A stretch of DNA of 64,000 nucleotides from Heligmosomoides polygyrus polygyrus (GCA_947396885.1 OX377201.1:21801923-21865922); one strand, 5' to 3'; positions 1 through 12,309 are shown, numbered from the stretch's first letter. Notes: a model not told the origin generated them from the letters alone. Translations and numbers: made by a program.

Positions 1-212
1 CCGACACCTGCTGGAAGGGAGCCGTCACCACTAGATTCCGCGGGTTGTCAAGAGAACACCAGGACGCCCACTAATACATTTCCTTGTAAAGACCTGAACT
101 GCTCTTCGACTGGGGAAGATCCACTGGAGCACTCTGGCACGCGACAGGACGATTCAACACGTTGCTGGTCTGCATGGAGCAACCCGACATCATGAAGGGC
201 GGAAAGTGATAG
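1..212 (+). pseudogene. RTE-like retroposon, 3' coding fragment
   Basis: The sequence is a decayed copy of the C-terminal tail seen more completely at 5640-5960. Shared landmarks include the stretch encoding a CWKGAVTTRF-type version of the family motif [11 protein letters not shown], the block encoding NTRTPT, and the block encoding EHSGTRQ. It is cut by the left window edge and broken by substitutions and small gaps, so it cannot encode a working protein. The family assignment rests on similarity to the 5-kb and 45-kb fragments in this window. Confidence 0.75.
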
Positions 213-1965
213 AGGTGATTCAACTTTAGGACCACAACGTTAAGGGTTTTAAATGGATACCCAAAAACTAAGACAGGAAAGCTTGGGAAAGCACTAGCTT
301 CAGTGATGTTGTTCCTCGTCCAGGATGTGTTTGATCATTAACCGACAGGGAAACAATCACATGAAAGCTGAAATTTTGTGTGCGAGACATCCCAAAGGTG
401 GTAAGCTATGCTTGGAAAGCCACAACCTTATTGACTTAGAGAATCTAGAATCTAGGAGAGGATCGTAAATCTCATACAATCGTCTAAACCTTTGCGGTTC
501 TAGCAGGAAGAAAGGGTCGAAACTGCGATGTAATCACTTTACTCCAAAACTGAAGCACGCATATTCGCTTGGCTCCCTGTCAGAATTTGCACATCTTCCT
601 TGACATTCTTCATTCACTCTTCATTCACCTTTTTGGCGTTTTTATTTAACTTTTCTTTCTCTTTCCAAAGCCCAACTCTTTCTGGTAGTCTAGTTGTCGA
701 CAAGGCTTTGGTCATTTGAACACTTTGTGGGCGCATATTTCTCTGGAAGCTATACTATACTGTTGTTGCGACATGGGCCCGATTCACGATTGGTAAGGCA
801 ACGGGTTAATGATAATGTGTAAGTTTACCAACAGGAGAGAGTGGGTAGGGGGCAAGTTTGGTATTCATGATCCCACCATATATTATATATATGATACAAT
901 TCGGTGAATGTTATAGTAATTCTGTCCCACTATTCACCCATTTCCACGATCTTCTGAATTCTGGTAATGCTTTAATTTCTACCCTCTACCCATATAACCC
1001 TGGGTAAAGTCATTCACGAATCTGGCCTCTGGATTTCAAGAAGGAGCATAAGACTACAATTTGTCAAGTTGAACAGAACTGCAGCGTAGCGGTATCGAGC
1101 CAAATAAACAATCGAAGCCTAGAGTGTGAAGTCTTGCATTTTGTAACATAGTTTGAGAATGAACATTATGGCCTTCAAACTGTACCTAAAATTGATTTCA
1201 AGGAGTCAGAGGCGCTTCCTGTACTTATTTAAAACCGATTTTAAAGGCTTGGAGGTCCTTTAAAGTTTTCGAGGTAGTGGCTGAATATAAAACGCATCAA
1301 TACGTTTCTTAAAGGATGTGATCAATGCGCCACCTACATTTATCTTTTTGAGCCACACATCCGCCTGCTTCAATTCAGAGCTTTTTTTGAAAAAAAATAA
1401 AGAAGAAGAAGAAGTGATCTGAAACCTCAAGTGTCTTCTTAAATCGGATGCTGTCGTGAACTCACGTTCACGATGATTCATGGAGGAATGCCGGGGATTC
1501 TCAGAAAGCGAGTATAAAAGAGGGATGCGGCGGAGGATGGCATGCTGAGATCTGACGGACAAACGCCGCCGATGCGTCACGGTTGCTCCAACGTCCCAGC
1601 GGTCTCATCCGGCTCTATGGGCAGAAACTTCCCGCTACGGTGGATTTGAAGGACGAGATGGACGCCTTTGGAGCCCGACGATGACGACGAGATAGTAAGT
1701 CAGAAGCCGGACGCCGATCCCGGCGTAAAAGGTAATGAAAGTGAAACGGATGTAACAATAATATAAATTTAATTATTTATTATAAAAAAATAAGAAAGAA
1801 TAATTTAAGGAGAAAGAAAGCCGACGTATTTTTATCTATTCACTTTCGGATATATTACGAAACCTAGAAATGTGAGATGGAAATAAACCTTAAAGAAAAC
1901 TGCGTTCTGTTGTGTAGCAAAACCACCAAAATTTATTGGACCGTGATGCAGTCCAAATAGATGCC
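213..1965. other. Non-coding stretch, no gene recognised
   Basis: AT-rich DNA with short open frames only. No tRNA, transposase or receptor-like exon was recognised on either strand. It may be the second intron of the UGT gene on the minus strand, whose exon 2 ends with a donor at 1972, but no later UGT exon was found here. A short (GAA)n tract lies near 1400. Confidence 0.4.
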
Positions 1966-1972
1966 AACTCAC

Positions 1973-2272
1973 TTGAAACTTCCTTCATGATGTTAACATA
2001 GCTTCCTTTCATCTCGTCGCTGAGTGAGATCATAATCAATGTGACGTCGTGACCAGCCTTCGCTAACGTCTCCGCCACCCGTGTGTTGAAGAGCACCTTC
2101 AACGGATGTGGATCTGTTTCAAACAATGTTCTAAACGGAATGAGAGCGAACGGATGGAAATTACCTGACTGTTGGAGATGTCGGGCACAAACAGAGCCAT
2201 CTTGTAGGCGCTTACCCATGACGAGGTAGAGTAGAAGAAGGACACAGCTAGAAAAATGCCAAGACGAGACAT
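1973..2272 (-). CDS. UDP-glucuronosyltransferase, exons 1-2 (partial gene)
   Basis: Two minus-strand exons encode the N-terminus of a nematode UGT, a membrane-anchored ER-lumen enzyme that transfers a sugar from a UDP-sugar to small lipophilic substrates. Exon 1 (2272-2165, 36 codons) has a signal peptide of about 22 residues (MSRLGIFLAV...SWVSA), followed by YKMALFVPDISNSQ, like the first beta strand of UGTs. A CAG/GTAATT donor leads over a 68-nt intron to exon 2 (2096-1973), which encodes TRVAETLAKAGHDVTLIMI, the typical UGT helix and strand with the AGHDVT motif. Exon 2 ends at a GTGAGT donor in phase 1. The exon 2 acceptor is TTGAAG rather than TTTCAG. No further exons are visible to the left, so the gene either continues through a long intron beyond the window or is truncated. 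Family call is confident; integrity is not. Confidence 0.77.
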
Positions 2273-2591
2273 CTCAGCGGTATTTTTCGAAACCAGAGGC
2301 CGATTCTGTCGTTCGGAAATCAATGGGAAGTAGAGTTCGGCGCTAATCTTATGAACAAATGATAAGCAGGCGTCGTTGGCACGTCGCTCCCTGCGCGCTG
2401 TCGGATTTTTATTGGGAAAAATTTCGAAATTTGTGGTCATGTTATTCGAAACTGATAGAGACACTCACGCAGTTGTTATCGAATATTCTTTGGTGATAGC
2501 GGCTGGCTATCTAAGTCTTCACACTCCTATTGAAAACGTCTCTATAAGAGGGAATAATGGAAAGAATCTTGTCATAGGTTGTTTGTCATGA

Positions 2592-2867
2592 GTGTCGAAA
2601 TGTTACACTGAGAAGCGAGAAAATGACAGGAGGAACGTATTTTTGGCAGTGCTCGCTTCAACAAGGCTAGAACCAAGCAGCCGAAATCATGGTAGCATTT
2701 TTTCAGTAAACGAAGTACGGAATTTCGGTTTCTATATCCCGATTATCGGTTTCCTGCTGTTTCAGAGCCTTCTGTTCTGTATTTTTGACTTTGTTATTCT
2801 ATCGGAAGGAGGAAGAAAAGCGGCGTACGGAACATTTGTGGGTGCGATCACATTGTTGGCAAGTTAG
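2592..2867 (+). other. Open frame with one membrane segment, status unclear
   Basis: A 91-codon frame has a hydrophobic C-terminal half (IPIIGFLLFQSLLFCIFDFVI) resembling a transmembrane helix. No family was recognised and no splice-supported neighbours were found. It could be a receptor exon relic or a chance frame. Confidence 0.15.
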
Positions 2868-2919
2868 GGTATCATATATTAATTTATTATGTTAGCGAAA
2901 ACTTAAAAATAACTAGCGT

Positions 2920-3012
2920 AGCATCGCTGTCCGGAGTGCAGAGGTACGGGTTCGAGTCCCGCCCGGTGCAAGAGTTTTGTTCACAACGTAACATCTTGTA
3001 ACAACAAATATT
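2920..3012 (+). repeat. tRNA-like SINE fragment (family C)
   Basis: It contains a good B box and T-arm (GGGTTCGAGTCCCGCC) followed by an acceptor-like CGGTGCA, but no matching 5' half, so it is not a tRNA gene. The tail after the tRNA-like part (AGAGTTTTGTTCACAACG) matches the tail of the family C units at 43.9 kb and 57 kb. Confidence 0.6.
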
Positions 3013-4424
3013 ACAAAAATAGTGGGTGAAACCAAAAGCAGTCAGTACTTGACAAACTCCATTTGATAAAATACTGCATTTCAGCAGTGATGTGTTGACA
3101 AAGCGCCTCAATCGTTTAGGAGAGGAAACCTTTGAAATGAAATTATTTGCGAAACTGAGTTGCCCGCTGCCTGCTCTTTATGTGAAAGAGGGAGCTGGCA
3201 CATAGCCAGAGTTTTGATCGGGGTAGTGTGAGGTTTAGCATACCCTTGTGCTCGAATTCACCAAATTAAATAATTTCTTCATGTTAGTGCTCTAAGCGGT
3301 GCGATGCAGCTATCTGTGAGCCATGGAACGTCAAAAACACTTTACAAGCGAGGGAAACTCTCGAAGTCTATTTTTTCTACCGTGCTGCGGGAAACTACAC
3401 ATGTATGCCAGAAGTTTAGGTGCGAAATTGTTTTGAACTCTTTCTAGGCAATACAGGCAATGGAACATCCTACTTGTTCGAATCACAAACTTAACTATTT
3501 AGCTCTCCGTCTTCGTTGGCAACACTAGAATCGCAGAAGCATTCGGTAAAATTTTTTCGTCAGTGAGTTCCTCCCTCCCAGTCCTCTTTTCTTCATAATA
3601 CGAAATTCTGTCCTCCATGTACTCCGTAAGTATCGTGTTGTAAGTAGGTGCCGTGTAGTCACCGAGGGATGTAATTCGCCCTGTGATTACTTACAGGTGC
3701 CTACGGTGCATTCTTCTTTTTCAAAATGCTGTAGCAGCGCTTTCAGAAAGGGGTGTTATCACAAGTCCTTTTCCGTTCTTCTCTTTATCAGTCTTTCAGG
3801 AATTTTAGTTACTCCCCCTAAGGTGAAGGTACAAATGTATGCTGATGATGTAGAATTTACGAAACCTACAACAGTGGCAATAAAACGCAAGTTTGTCAAG
3901 CCTCATCTCAATCCGTAAAGGTGATGATGGAATGGTCTGAAAATTGAGAAGTAACGGTGAATCTTCCAAAAAAACCGTGGCTCTTTACTTCTTGCTGCTC
4001 TACCGCTTCACTACCCGGCCTTGTTTGTTATGACACATTAAGTTTACATACGACTCTTCTGTTTTTTCCTAACAGCAGTAAGATATGGATTTTTGATTTA
4101 GTTGTCGGACCTACTACGTTGGTGTCCGGAGCCGATATCAAGAACCGAAATGTTGGCGATCCACTGCTATTCTGCTTCAGATTCTCATCCTCACCCTGTC
4201 TCCTCCTATAAGCTATTTATAGTAGATTGTTTCTCACCAACTTTTCTGGATTTTTTTCTAATCTGCATACGGCCCTTACTCTTTTTAGAAAGGTGGCTTA
4301 GACAGTTAACCAACTTTAGTTTGTGGTGTGATTTCTCCGAATTTCTTATTTCTCACTTCATGTTATCTACAATTCAATATGTCCATTTTATGCCCCTTTT
4401 GTGCGGCCTTTATTGTGCAATTAA
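3013..4424. other. Non-coding stretch, no gene recognised
   Basis: There are only short, unrelated frames on both strands. No repeat shared with the rest of the window was noticed, apart from a pyrimidine-rich 3' part. Confidence 0.3.
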
Positions 4425-4427
4425 ATA

Positions 4428-4621
4428 AAACTTCGACTTTAGCTATGCCTGGTGCAGCAAATTTTATCTTGTACAGTACGATGAACTCCCAGTTTTCTCC
4501 CACCGATTTCGCTCTTTCCAACGTTGAGAGGTGGCATGAGTGGCACTCCGGTCGGTGTTCTGTCATGGCAAGAAGGCCATTCTCAGTTAGTTCTGTCGTC
4601 AAGATGTGGCAAGAGTTGTGT
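4428..4621 (+). repeat. SINE-like repeat family B, partial
   Basis: This is the 5' portion of a repeat also present at 11045-11345 (plus) and 12950-13315 (minus). Shared blocks include TATGCCTGGTGCAGCA and GAGAGGTGGCATGAGTGGCA. The tRNA-like end of the family is absent here. Confidence 0.7.
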
Positions 4622-4924
4622 TAAGGGCTAAAACCTTATTATTCGCAAAATGTTTGTTTAAATTTGATTGCGCTATCTTGTTTTGATTTGTTTGTCAATC
4701 AGTTGCAGTTGCCTACTTTATTCCAACAAGGCTAACTCAGCTTTCTTTTCGTCTCTCCGTCTTCTCAGATTGTTTCTTCCAAGTGTTATTGTTTGTCTGA
4801 AGTTTGTCTCTGACATATCCCTTGTTTGATTATTACGTGTGTTTATGAAGCGCTCCAATAAATCGATAAATAAATAAGAGTTTGCCTCAGACTAGCCAAG
4901 AACTGGTGAACTCCAAGTCAACTT

Positions 4925-5962
4925 GTTGGAGTCTTACTCAAATGAAAATCCTCCCATACATCGCGCAAAGGGCTTGCGCCGTCTCGCCACGATTAGGTGC
5001 TGAACCATGTTGGAGCTTTCGCCCTGTGCAAGGATCATAGAATAAATTCTGCTGCTCTTCAGCGCCACCCTCGAAAACGTCATGCGCGAACTAGAATGGG
5101 AAGACATGGGAGTGAAGGTCGACGGCCGGCAGCTGCACCATCTGCGCTTCGCTGACGACATCGTGCTCATAACACCGAGCATCAGTCAGGCGGAGCGATT
5201 GCTGGCCGACTTCGATCGTCTATGTGGGAACGCTGGACTGCAGCTGAATCTTACGAAGACGATGTTCGTGAAGAACGGACAAGTTTCTGATGCCCCATTC
5301 TCGCTCAACGGAACGAACATCTCCGAATGCTCCGCATATGTGTATCTGGATCGCGAAATCAACATGGCCAACGACTTAACGCCAGAGCTGAGCAGGAGGA
5401 AAAGAGCGGCTTGGGGAGCTTTCAAGAGCGTCGAAGAAGTCGCGAAGAAGACGGAGAACGTCCAACTCCGTGCTCACCGACTTCACTGTTCTTCCTGCCC
5501 TAACATACGACTCAGAGACCTGAGCTATACGAAAGCAGGATGAACACGCGATCAGCGTCGCGCAGCGTGGAGTCGAGAGGACGATGCTCGGAGTGACACG
5601 ACTCACGCAAGTGAGAGCAGGCCTCCGGAGTTCCAAGCTTCGCCGACGTTTGGAGATAGAGACGCTGTCGCATGGACCAAGTCATCGAAAATTAGGTGGG
5701 CCGGCCACGTAATGCGCTTCGCAAACACCCGCTGGACGAGGGCCATTACCGACTGGATTCCGCGAGATGTCAAAAAAACACCAGGACGTCCACCAACGGT
5801 TGGTCCTCGTGAAGGCCCTGAACGACCGATATGACGCTCGTTGTGTCCCTCGAGCGAGGAGGATCCATTGGACCACTCTGGCACGCGACAGGGACGAATG
5901 GAGACACTGCTGGCGCCCGCTCGAGCAAGTCGATGATCAACGTGACGACAGGTGACAGGTTG
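4925..5962 (+). pseudogene. RTE-like retroposon remnant: reverse transcriptase and C-terminal domain
   Basis: The clearest frame (5082-5543) contains RT motif C as FADDIVLITPSISQAERLL, preceded by thumb-side text MRELEWEDMGVKV and followed by LQLNLTKTMFVKN. Frame breaks follow, and the C-terminal domain is recognisable in other frames: [19 protein letters not shown] near 5710-5765, then a block encoding [17 protein letters not shown] at 5850-5905. The APE endonuclease and RT fingers are missing, and the 5' part around 4930-5080 has stops. The family is RTE-type non-LTR and related to the 45.4-kb and 49.6-50.8-kb fragments, but distinct from the intact copy at 53-56 kb. Confidence 0.85.
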
Positions 5963-7220
5963 CAGGTGAAAAAAATTTAGTGGATACCGTTGCATATTTT
6001 AAAGAGGAGACGCTTTTGTTGTGACATTACAATGCTCCAATTCACTCATTAAGGTATACCGCAAATGTTTTGGAATGAGATGCTGACTTTGGAGCCTCTT
6101 GCCACATGACTGAATCAATTACTTATCGAGTCTATGGAGAAAATTCATCGACGCGAGCTATTTTCGAGGTGTCCACACAACAAAAAGCGATGGGAAATCT
6201 TAGTTGTTTTGATGGCTTCATTACAATGTGACGGAAGTAGGTGAGAACGCCTTTCTTCAACCGCTTCTGTTCTTCTATTTATGCTTCTGCAGAACTTAGG
6301 CTATGTAGTTATTAGCTACATTTTGTTGCATCATCCTCATTTCAAGCAGGGTCCAATCAGTTAATACCGTTTTTCTTTTCAAAACATTCACTTCGGGGTC
6401 CTTCAAAAAATTCAAGCTTCCAACGTATTCTAGATGATGTGACGAGTCTCGCACATCGAGGCTGTTCTCTTCACTACATACAGACTGGCCTTTCCCGTAC
6501 TCCATAACTCTGGTACTTACATGGGACGTCTGTGAGCTTATCCCAGCGGTTCTCAACAAGACCTATATTTTATTGTAGGGCATCAAAAAGGATCACGGGA
6601 GTCAAGATCGTTCTGCTGTGCCTAATGAGTGGTCCGAATATGGTAGAAATTACTCGCTTAGTAATCGTATTGACGCGAATTCGGGAGTAGGTATCCTCTT
6701 CCATGCGACTAGTGCTGGTCAACTTGCCGCACTCACTTTAAATCGAATTCGCGTAAACGTTTCACTATTAAACCAATTGTGGGCCAAAATCTCTTTAGCA
6801 CTCTGATAAACTCAGTGGTTTCGACTCGCTACAAGTCGAAAAGGATGTGTTAGGTGAAAAATTTCTGGATATTTTGGATCACGTAGTGACTCGCAGCAAA
6901 AACGAACTTCTCCATTGCACTCACTGTTGGATGCACCACACATCCATACAAGTCTTGCTGAGAATCGCTGGGGTGACTTCGCAGACTTCCATTGTTATAG
7001 TTCAAAATCTTCAACTGTTAGTCTGTTCACAAAGGTACTGAATTAATGAATATTTATTACGTCAACGCTTAATCACTTTAAAGGATGGGGAGACAGCAAC
7101 GATCAAGGTATTCAAACAGCTCTGTGTGATGCTACTTCTTTCTTCGTATATCATTTTGCTTGATTTGTTTCAAGCTAGAATTCCAGACTGATCCTAAGAG
7201 TGAAAAAGGGAGAACTAAAG
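5963..7220. other. Non-coding stretch, no gene recognised
   Basis: Short frames only. No recognisable protein family, tRNA or shared repeat was found. Confidence 0.3.
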
Positions 7221-7221
7221 T

Positions 7222-8230
7222 GATTTATTAAAAACAAGACGTTTAGCGGCCTAACGGCCGCCAACGTCTGGTTGGGGGCTTCACCCCCAAACCCCGAGAA
7301 TAGAACACCCCGTCTAGGCCTTCTTACTCGCGTTGCAGTTAAAAACTCGTTCTAGGGGAAAGCGGGACAGTAGGGCGCAATCTTGAAAACTGCTCCTATA
7401 AAGCTTATCCACCCTCTATCGCACTTACGACGATTTATTCCGAAGTACACATTCTCTACGTGGTGAGGAACAGATTGTGATAATTTTGTGAGAGCTCTAT
7501 ACCGCTAAATATCCGACGGCAATAATAATCCTCCGATTCCCGAAGTCATTCTCCCTACCCCCCCCCCCCCTCCCATCATACCCATGTGCAGCCAGAAACA
7601 GAAAAAAATGTAGTGCGCATCAGTTAGTAGTGAGAGTGAGAGACATGTACACGCACACGCTCGCTGCCTTTCAAAGGCCATCTGAAAATCCAACGCATGC
7701 TTCGCAATGTTTGATCTGTGGCACATCTCTTGATCTAGACAATGTCGTACGACGTTCTTGTCAAATACAAGTTGGATGATAGTAAGAAAAAGTACTGATC
7801 CGCCCTCACATGGTTCCTTCCACTGATCCCTTTCCTATTACTGGTCCATCTTCACTGGTTCTCCCTTTACCGCCCCCCCCCCCCCACTTCACAAGACTTT
7901 CCCACTTCACTGGTTACCATTTGTCTCCCCTTCCTGCCCCTCTTACTGCTTCCCCTCACCTAAGTGGTACCCTTTATTGGTTCCCTTCACTGGTCCCCAT
8001 TAATGGTCCCTCCTCTACTGCCCCACCCCCACTCCCTTCATAGCTCCCTCATTACTGGTTTCACCTTCACTGATCCGTTTTACTGGTCCCCTCCCCTTCA
8101 CTGGCTGCCATTACTGGTCCTACCTCCACTGCTCCTCCTTTAATAGTTCCCCCTTTACCGGTTCCTTTTTCACAGAACTTTCCCACTTTACTGGTTCCCG
8201 TTCGCTCCCCGCCCCCCCCCCCTTACTACC
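7222..8230 (+). repeat. Composite repeat, copy 1 (hairpin head, poly-C, ACTGGTCCC array)
   Basis: It opens with a GC-rich head containing GCGGCCTAACGGCCGC and the hairpin GGGGGCTTCACCCCC. It continues through a roughly 300-bp conserved body (CCGAGAATAGAACACC, then a block around 7400-7470), a poly-C tract at 7558-7571, and a pyrimidine-rich degenerate array of ACTGGTCCC-like units up to 8230. The same order recurs at 17226-18330, and the body recurs at 11375-11880. There is no coding capacity; the frames across the CT-rich array are compositional artefacts. Confidence 0.7.
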
Positions 8231-8254
8231 GCCCACAACCCTCATCTTACAAAG

Positions 8255-8720
8255 ATAAAGCCAATTTGCGTCCTGGCGTTCCCGCTATAGAAAGACAAAA
8301 GGTGAGAGCCACGATTTCGAAACATTGTGTTCACGTCCATGAGATTATGCGAGTCTGTATACTCAAAAATTTGCTAACCATCAGAGTTACATGTCCCATA
8401 AACGAAACAGCGATGACGGCTGTAGCCTAGCCATCTTTTATTTACAACCCAATGTGGCTATGTATCACCTGCAGCGATGACAGCGTCTTCTGGCAGCACC
8501 TCTGCTGTCTTCTCATCAAACAGGTACCGAAACTAGTCCTTGGCTCACGCGAAGCAGTCCACCTGCGGAGCGTACACAGAGAAGAAGTGATACATTCGCT
8601 GTTGAGCAGCAACAACGACCCTCGTCAAGCGTTCATTTGAGAGTTCGGATAATATTACATCAACACTGCTGGTATCGAGGAACTGCCGCACAGATTGGCC
8701 TTTTCAGGCAAACTGACGCG
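8255..8720 (-). pseudogene. RTE endonuclease fragment, related to the intact 53-56 kb copy
   Basis: The segment aligns with the endonuclease-coding part of the intact RTE (about 55265-55680), read in the same direction. Matching landmarks are GTTCCCGCTATAGAA, the block around CTCTGCTGTCTTCTCATCAA, and AGAGAAGAAGTGATA. It has accumulated many substitutions and has no intact frame. Confidence 0.8.
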
Positions 8721-8939
8721 TAGGTCGATCGCGCAAACGGCCAATAATTACGAGCCCACAGCGAATAGAGAAAAATCTCGATATAGAGAAAAAACACGAG
8801 CCTTTTTGAGCGTTATAAGAGGCCTTAGTAGAAGTAATGTGCGAACAGGTGGGGTACTCAAGGGAGGAAGAACTTGAATATGGAGAGGAAGAGAGGAGAC
8901 CCGTGCAGAACCACGCTCAGGGGCACGAGCGACGTGGTA

Positions 8940-9070
8940 ACGGCGGCGATCAGGTGGGGGGGGGGGGGGAGGGGAGCCCAAACACGGACTCGACTTCTGG
9001 GAAAGGCAAGACGGATGAGCAGACGGACGGACTGACGGACAGACGTACGGACGGACGGACAACCGCTAGC
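8940..9070. repeat. Poly-G run and GACG-type microsatellite
   Basis: A pure G run near 8955-8967 is followed by repeated ACGGACGG units at about 9010-9060. Confidence 0.8.
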
Positions 9071-9424
9071 TCCTTTATATATAGTAGTATAGGACAAGTG
9101 CCCCGACACTCCTAACTGCGTGCCTCGCACTTGCGCTCTTCGCGCGACTTTGTAGCATCACTGACTTATGGAAAGTAGTTTTTGTACCTCATAAAATTTG
9201 CTAGCATCTAGGACTTAGCGCGTATTTTATCGGCATCAAGCCCTTCACCACTTCTGTACCTTCATCATAGACATTCTTTCTTGACCGGCCAGTAATGTTA
9301 CTGGTTTGTGCTGCGCAGTACTTCTGTCCCTCAGGTTGTTCCTCCGTAATCGTTCTCATGCTCAACAGCAAACGTTCCAAGTAGTCGTTGACATCTCTTC
9401 CGAAGCCAGGTTCCCCCTCTCTCG

Positions 9425-10270
9425 TTTTTTTTACTGGATCTAATTGCTGGTCCGCCTTTACAGGTCTTCCCTCCCCCTCTTTAGTCATAACCTTCTTGGT
9501 CCCAACTACTGGCCCACTTTTTTGCTTCCACTATTGACACCTACTGGTCTCTTCTTGCTGGTTTCATCGTCCTGGCCGCTCCTCCGGGTTCTTCCTTTCC
9601 ATCCTGGTCGCTCTCCTGGTCCACCTTAGAGGTTCCCCTTACTGCCCTTCTTCACAACCCCCTTAGGTGTCCTCCCATGCTCACGGCACGGTCGGTGACA
9701 CGTATTCAGGATCAGGATGCTTGTTGCGCGACGGAAAGGGCCCATTTTCTGGATCAAGAAGCTTAGAAGCGCGCACGGTCGCCGCTGTGTCGAGCATGAA
9801 GAGGGTATGCATATGGCAGATTCCTTGTTCTCTGGATGAATTACCTTACGGCTCCCTTCTTGTTGGTTCCCCGTCCTGGTCTCACCTCCAGGTCCCTTCT
9901 TCCAGGTAGATTCCTCCTCCTCCCTTCGGGATCCTGCCTACTACTCTACCCCAATTAAGTAGGCCTCCCACTCTCACGACACGACGACGGCGAGCGAACG
10001 CCCATTGTGTGACATCGATGTCACATCCTCTAAATCCGGTCTCTCTTAATGGTAATGGATCCAATTGCTGACCCTTTTTACTGCTTCCCTCCCCATTGGT
10101 AACTCTCTAATGATCCCTACATATTGTCCAAACTCTTCTTGGTGTCACCTCCTGACCTGCTTCCTTGTTCCCCCAACGACCATCCCGATGCTCCTATGTC
10201 GCTGTCTCTTGATCGCTATCGGTTCTCTACCCTCAAACCCCTTTCTACCCTTACCCCTTTAGTACTCTTA
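9425..10270. repeat. Pyrimidine-rich degenerate array
   Basis: A long CT-rich tract has recurring TACTGG, TTGGTC and TCCTGGTC-like units, similar in character to the arrays at 7.8-8.2 kb and 18.0-18.3 kb. Open frames across it reflect composition and show no protein family. Confidence 0.55.
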
Positions 10271-10394
10271 TCATGCTAATGGCACGAAGTGGGCTTCTGA
10301 ATTTGGATGCTCAGAAATGCGCGTAGATGCTGTTGTGTTATGCAGTAAAGGGCTGCGTTTCCCCTGCTGCATCCCACGTTCAATAGCAAATTTT

Positions 10395-10860
10395 GGCCGC
10401 TCTGTAGATGATGAGGCGTTTCTTATTCAGGTTAGATCATCGACCGCCCTCGCTGTGGATGATGCGGCGTACCTCACTTAGGTTAGATCGCTCGACGGAC
10501 AAACTCTTTTATATATAGGTGGTGAGGTGATATCTCACATAGGTTAGATCACTCGACCGTTCTCGCTGTGGGTGATGCGGAGTATCTCACTTAGGTTAGA
10601 TCATTCGACCGCCCTCGCTGTGGGTGATGCGGCGTATCTCACTTAGGTTTTAGGTTAGATCATTCGACCGCTCTCGCTGTGGGTTATGCGGCGTATCTCA
10701 CTTAGATTAGATCACTCGACCGCTCTCGCTGTGGGTTATGCGGCGTATCTCACTTAGATTAGATCACTCGACCGCTCTCGCTGTGGGTGATGGGCGTATC
10801 TCACTTAGGTTAGTTCACTCGACGGACAAACTCTTTTATATATAGGTGGTGATGGTGATA
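10395..10860 (+). repeat. Minisatellite, unit about 53 bp
   Basis: About eight tandem units carry the core TCGACCGCTCTCGCTGTGGG, then TTATGCGGCGTATCTCACTT and AGRTTAGATCA. Two variant units (near 10490-10545 and 10815-10860) replace the middle with GACGGACAAACTC and TTTTATATATAGG, giving the array a higher-order pattern. Confidence 0.9.
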
Positions 10861-11044
10861 GCAAAGCCGAGTAGAGCAGCACAGCCTTCACTGACTACGC
10901 GTTACGATATTATGGTAGTTGTCCTTTAACCTCAAGCGACTCGTTCGGAATCGAACGGTGCGTTCGCTCCATTTCGCCAGAATCTGAGACGAACTCTTTA
11001 CCTAAGTGTCTGAGACGAACTTTTAACACATCTTGACGACAAAA

Positions 11045-11345
11045 CTAACTGAAAGGGGGTTTTTTGCCATTACAGAACGCCAACCTCACAAAGACAGGTT
11101 CCGAGCTCATGGTGAGCTTTTGCGATGCTATTTTGAAAAGATGTAGGGCCCTATGTCCAGAACCGCAATCAGTTTTCGCTGTACGCTTTTTTAAAAACCT
11201 GAAAAAGTGGTGTGAAGGCGTGTGCGCAACACTCATAAACCTCAAAGACTCCCGACGAGATGTGCTTCGGTGGCGCAGTTGGTAGGAGTGCTTCCTCGTA
11301 GGAGCACTCCGCAAAGATTTTCATTTCGAGCTCGAGTGCTGCCTA
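11045..11345 (+). repeat. SINE-like repeat family B with tRNA-like end
   Basis: The body matches the reverse complement of 12950-13190 (GGTGTGAAGGCGTGTGCGCA, AGATGTGC). The plus-sense tRNA-like end at about 11260-11345 has an A-box-like TGGCGCAGTTGG and a B-box-like TTTCGAGCTCG, with no convincing cloverleaf. Confidence 0.7.
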
Positions 11346-11374
11346 CATTTTTGCACATCTTATTATGCTTTCTC

Positions 11375-12300
11375 AAACCCCGAGAATACAACAACTCAAT
11401 ATTCCTCCTCTTTTCTTTAGGTCTTCTTACAGTAAAAGAAACTGGTTTTACTATATATGTAAATTAGTGCAGTGCGATATGGTAGGGCAGAATTTTCACT
11501 GCGCATATGAAGCACATCCACCCTCCATCACATGCACGCGATTTATTCTCCGAAGCGCTCGTTCTCTGCGTGTCGAGAAACAGGTAATGAGAGTCCCAAT
11601 CCGGTGTTTATTCAGCAAAATCAAGAATAAAATTAATCGGTATTGGTCACTCTCTCTACCACTCCCCCCCCCCCTCCCGAAACACTTCCTTTCCTATGTG
11701 CTGGCAAGGAAATGGAGTGAGAGTCAAGCACACACATGTGGCACTGGTACCGATACCGTCACTACGTTGCCACGACGTCTATGACACTCCTTCTGCACTC
11801 TGACACACGTTCCACGACTTCTGTAAGCCGTCTTCAGAACTCCTACACACACTGAACGATGTTGAGGGAAAACGCTGGTCCCTCCCTATTCACGCTCCCC
11901 CTCTAATGGCCCCCTTTGTTGGTCGTCTCCTGTTGGTCGCCCTTACTCGGAATCCCTACGCAAGTTGGACGACGTCTAGCGCAAATCTTCTGAATCTTGA
12001 CTCACTACGTCTAGCGCAGGTTTTCTGCATACTTACGCACGTTAGACGATGTCTTCAGCACGTCTTCTGAATCCCTACGCACGCTGGACGACGTCTAGCG
12101 CAGGTTTTCTGAATCTTGACTCACGACGTCTAGCGAAGGTCTTCTGAATAACTACGCAAGTTTGACGACGTTGAACGACGTCCAACGATGTCTTCAGCAC
12201 ATCTTCTGAATCCAGACGCACGCTGAACGACATCTATGGCGCGCCTCCTGAATCCCTACGCTCTATGCTCGTTCCCCATTCATACCCTGACGCGTTGCCC
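11375..12300 (+). repeat. Composite repeat, copy 2, with ACGTC-type tandem array
   Basis: It begins inside the repeat body (CAAACCCCGAGAATAC), so the hairpin head seen at 7.2 kb and 17.2 kb is missing. The poly-C tract is at 11665-11677. From 11745 it becomes a degenerate tandem array with units near 35-40 bp built on ACGACGTCTAGCGC and CTTCTGAATC. A shorter version of that array occurs at 17870-17965. Confidence 0.7.
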
Positions 12301-12309
12301 GCTTAACAC

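Noticed and set aside
7810..8043. Pro/Leu-rich frame in the CT-rich array (similar frames at 17873-18438 and 9444-9629)
   Set aside because: These follow the ACTGGTCCC-like array composition and lack any domain or splice context.
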